A DNA stretch of 16,111 nt, taken from JBAXTE01 sp038240835 (lineage in GTDB: Bacteria > Bacteroidota > Bacteroidia > Bacteroidales > WCHB1-69). The position numbers and the translations under genes were made by a program. The notes beneath the pieces were generated by a model, which was not told the DNA's origin, ran no database searches, and saw nothing but the letters and a program-made list of their open reading frames with translations. The DNA is taken from the NCBI GenBank assembly GCA_038240835.1, contig JBBRGJ010000065.1, positions 1 through 16,111 of the forward strand, in the 5' to 3' direction. Positions 15,655-16,111 of the stretch are shown piece after piece; within the stretch, counting starts at the first letter, position 1, and every line of letters starts with the position of its first letter.

Positions 15655-15701
15655 TAGATTTCTCACTTCACTCCGTTTCGTTCGGAATGACAGTGAGAAA
15701 A
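15655..15701. repeat. Short palindromic repeat (TTTCTCACT...AGTGAGAAA)
   Basis: TTTCTCACT (15659-15667) is a perfect inverted match to AGTGAGAAA (15692-15700). The inside also pairs (CTCCG with CGGA around TTTCGTT). It resembles the widespread CACTTCGTTCGGAATGACA type of interspersed palindrome. Confidence 0.7.
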
Positions 15702-15763
15702 TTTAACGATATTTGCAACTTAGAATACACAGTATGCGGTTTTTTAGATACAGAGAATAAAAC

Positions 15764-15967
15764 TACTTCGAAGATTTTTCTTTTTTAGTGTCACTTTTGT
15801 CTTGACATCCCGCCTTGCGGGATAAACTCCAGTAACTGTTTTCAAGTCCCGTAGGGACGTAATGTCGGTAAAAAAAAGATCTAAAATTATAAATAAGTGC
15901 CGTAGGTACGAAACCTAATAACTAAAAAAGGAAAACCAATTTACTTCGAAGTTCTTCTTTTTAATAC
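15764..15967. repeat. Repeat mosaic: two head fragments and three small hairpins
   Basis: The 530 bp after the winged-helix gene hold no gene. The head of the structured element recurs at 15764-15806 (TACTTCGAAGATTTTTC then ACTTTTGTCTTGAC) and again at 15942-15962. Between them are ATCCCGC-CTT-GCGGGAT (15807-15823), GTCCC-GTA-GGGAC (near 15847) and GTGCC-GTA-GGTAC (near 15898). The last two share the core CCGTAGG about 51 bp apart, with paired bases changed together. Confidence 0.7.
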
Positions 15968-15979
15968 AGGAAACAACAT

Positions 15980-16111
15980 TACTTCGAAAAATTTTCTTTT
16001 TGATTAATACTTTTGCCTTGATGCAAAAGTATTCAAAAAATCAAGAAGGAGCGAATGCATGTTTTCTGGAAATTTCAAATGCAATAAGCAATTCTTTAGC
16101 AAGGTAGGCTA
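15980..16111 (+). repeat. Structured interspersed element, copy 2 (cut by the right edge)
   Basis: These 132 bp align without gaps to 5207-5338, with 13 differences. The hairpin is AATACTTTTGC (16006-16016) with GCAAAAGTATT (16023-16033) around loop CTTGAT; ATCAAG (16040-16045) can pair with the loop. The last 60 bp are nearly identical to copy 1 and are the left arm of its long palindrome; the right arm would lie beyond the window. Confidence 0.88.

Overview
The window looks like a chromosomal piece from a member of the Bacteroidota. The reasons are AT-rich DNA, several exported proteins with type IX secretion (T9SS) C-terminal signals (a type A sorting tail at the left edge and a gliding-motility-associated type B tail near 9270-9560), little Shine-Dalgarno sequence before starts, and promoters of the Bacteroidota form TTTG-N19/21-TAnnTTTG. 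The order cannot be fixed from this window.

Layout, left to right. 1-1957 (minus, cut by the window edge) is a large secreted T9SS type A protein with a C25/caspase-like core and an Fn3 domain. 2031-4055 (minus) is a glutamine-dependent asparagine synthetase (asnB). 4056-4368 is a repeat-rich gap: a CTTTA-based minisatellite split by an 88-bp block of two hairpins. Next are tRNA-His (plus) with a good promoter, a terminator that can serve both strands, and pdxH (minus). 5124-5956 has no gene but carries an interspersed structured element whose second copy begins at 15980 and runs off the right edge. 5957-7060 (minus) is a DUF362 protein with two 4Fe-4S motifs and, unexpectedly, a Sec-type signal peptide. 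7372-10565 (minus) is a compact three-gene unit: a T9SS type B surface protein, a collagen-like/tail-fibre-like protein and a small secreted protein with a fibre-type C-terminal domain, ending in a strong terminator. 11025-12695 (plus) is formate-tetrahydrofolate ligase (fhs) with its own terminator. 12696-13319 is palindrome-rich intergenic DNA. 13320-14942 (plus) is a secreted subtilisin-like protease. 14967-15314 (minus) is a small membrane protein. 15405-15581 (plus) is a 58-residue winged-helix protein with an inverted repeat just before its start. 15582-16111 is a mosaic of short palindromic repeats.

Functionally the window mixes housekeeping metabolism (asparagine, pyridoxal phosphate, one-carbon folate, tRNA-His) with cell-surface and secreted proteins. 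The strongest candidate for something undescribed is not a protein. It is the element at 5207-5467 and 15980-16111. Its two copies are the same length over the shared 132 bp and about 90% identical, and three of their differences are compensatory base-pair changes in a stem and a pseudoknot-type loop pairing. This suggests selection, or mobility, acting on folded RNA or DNA.
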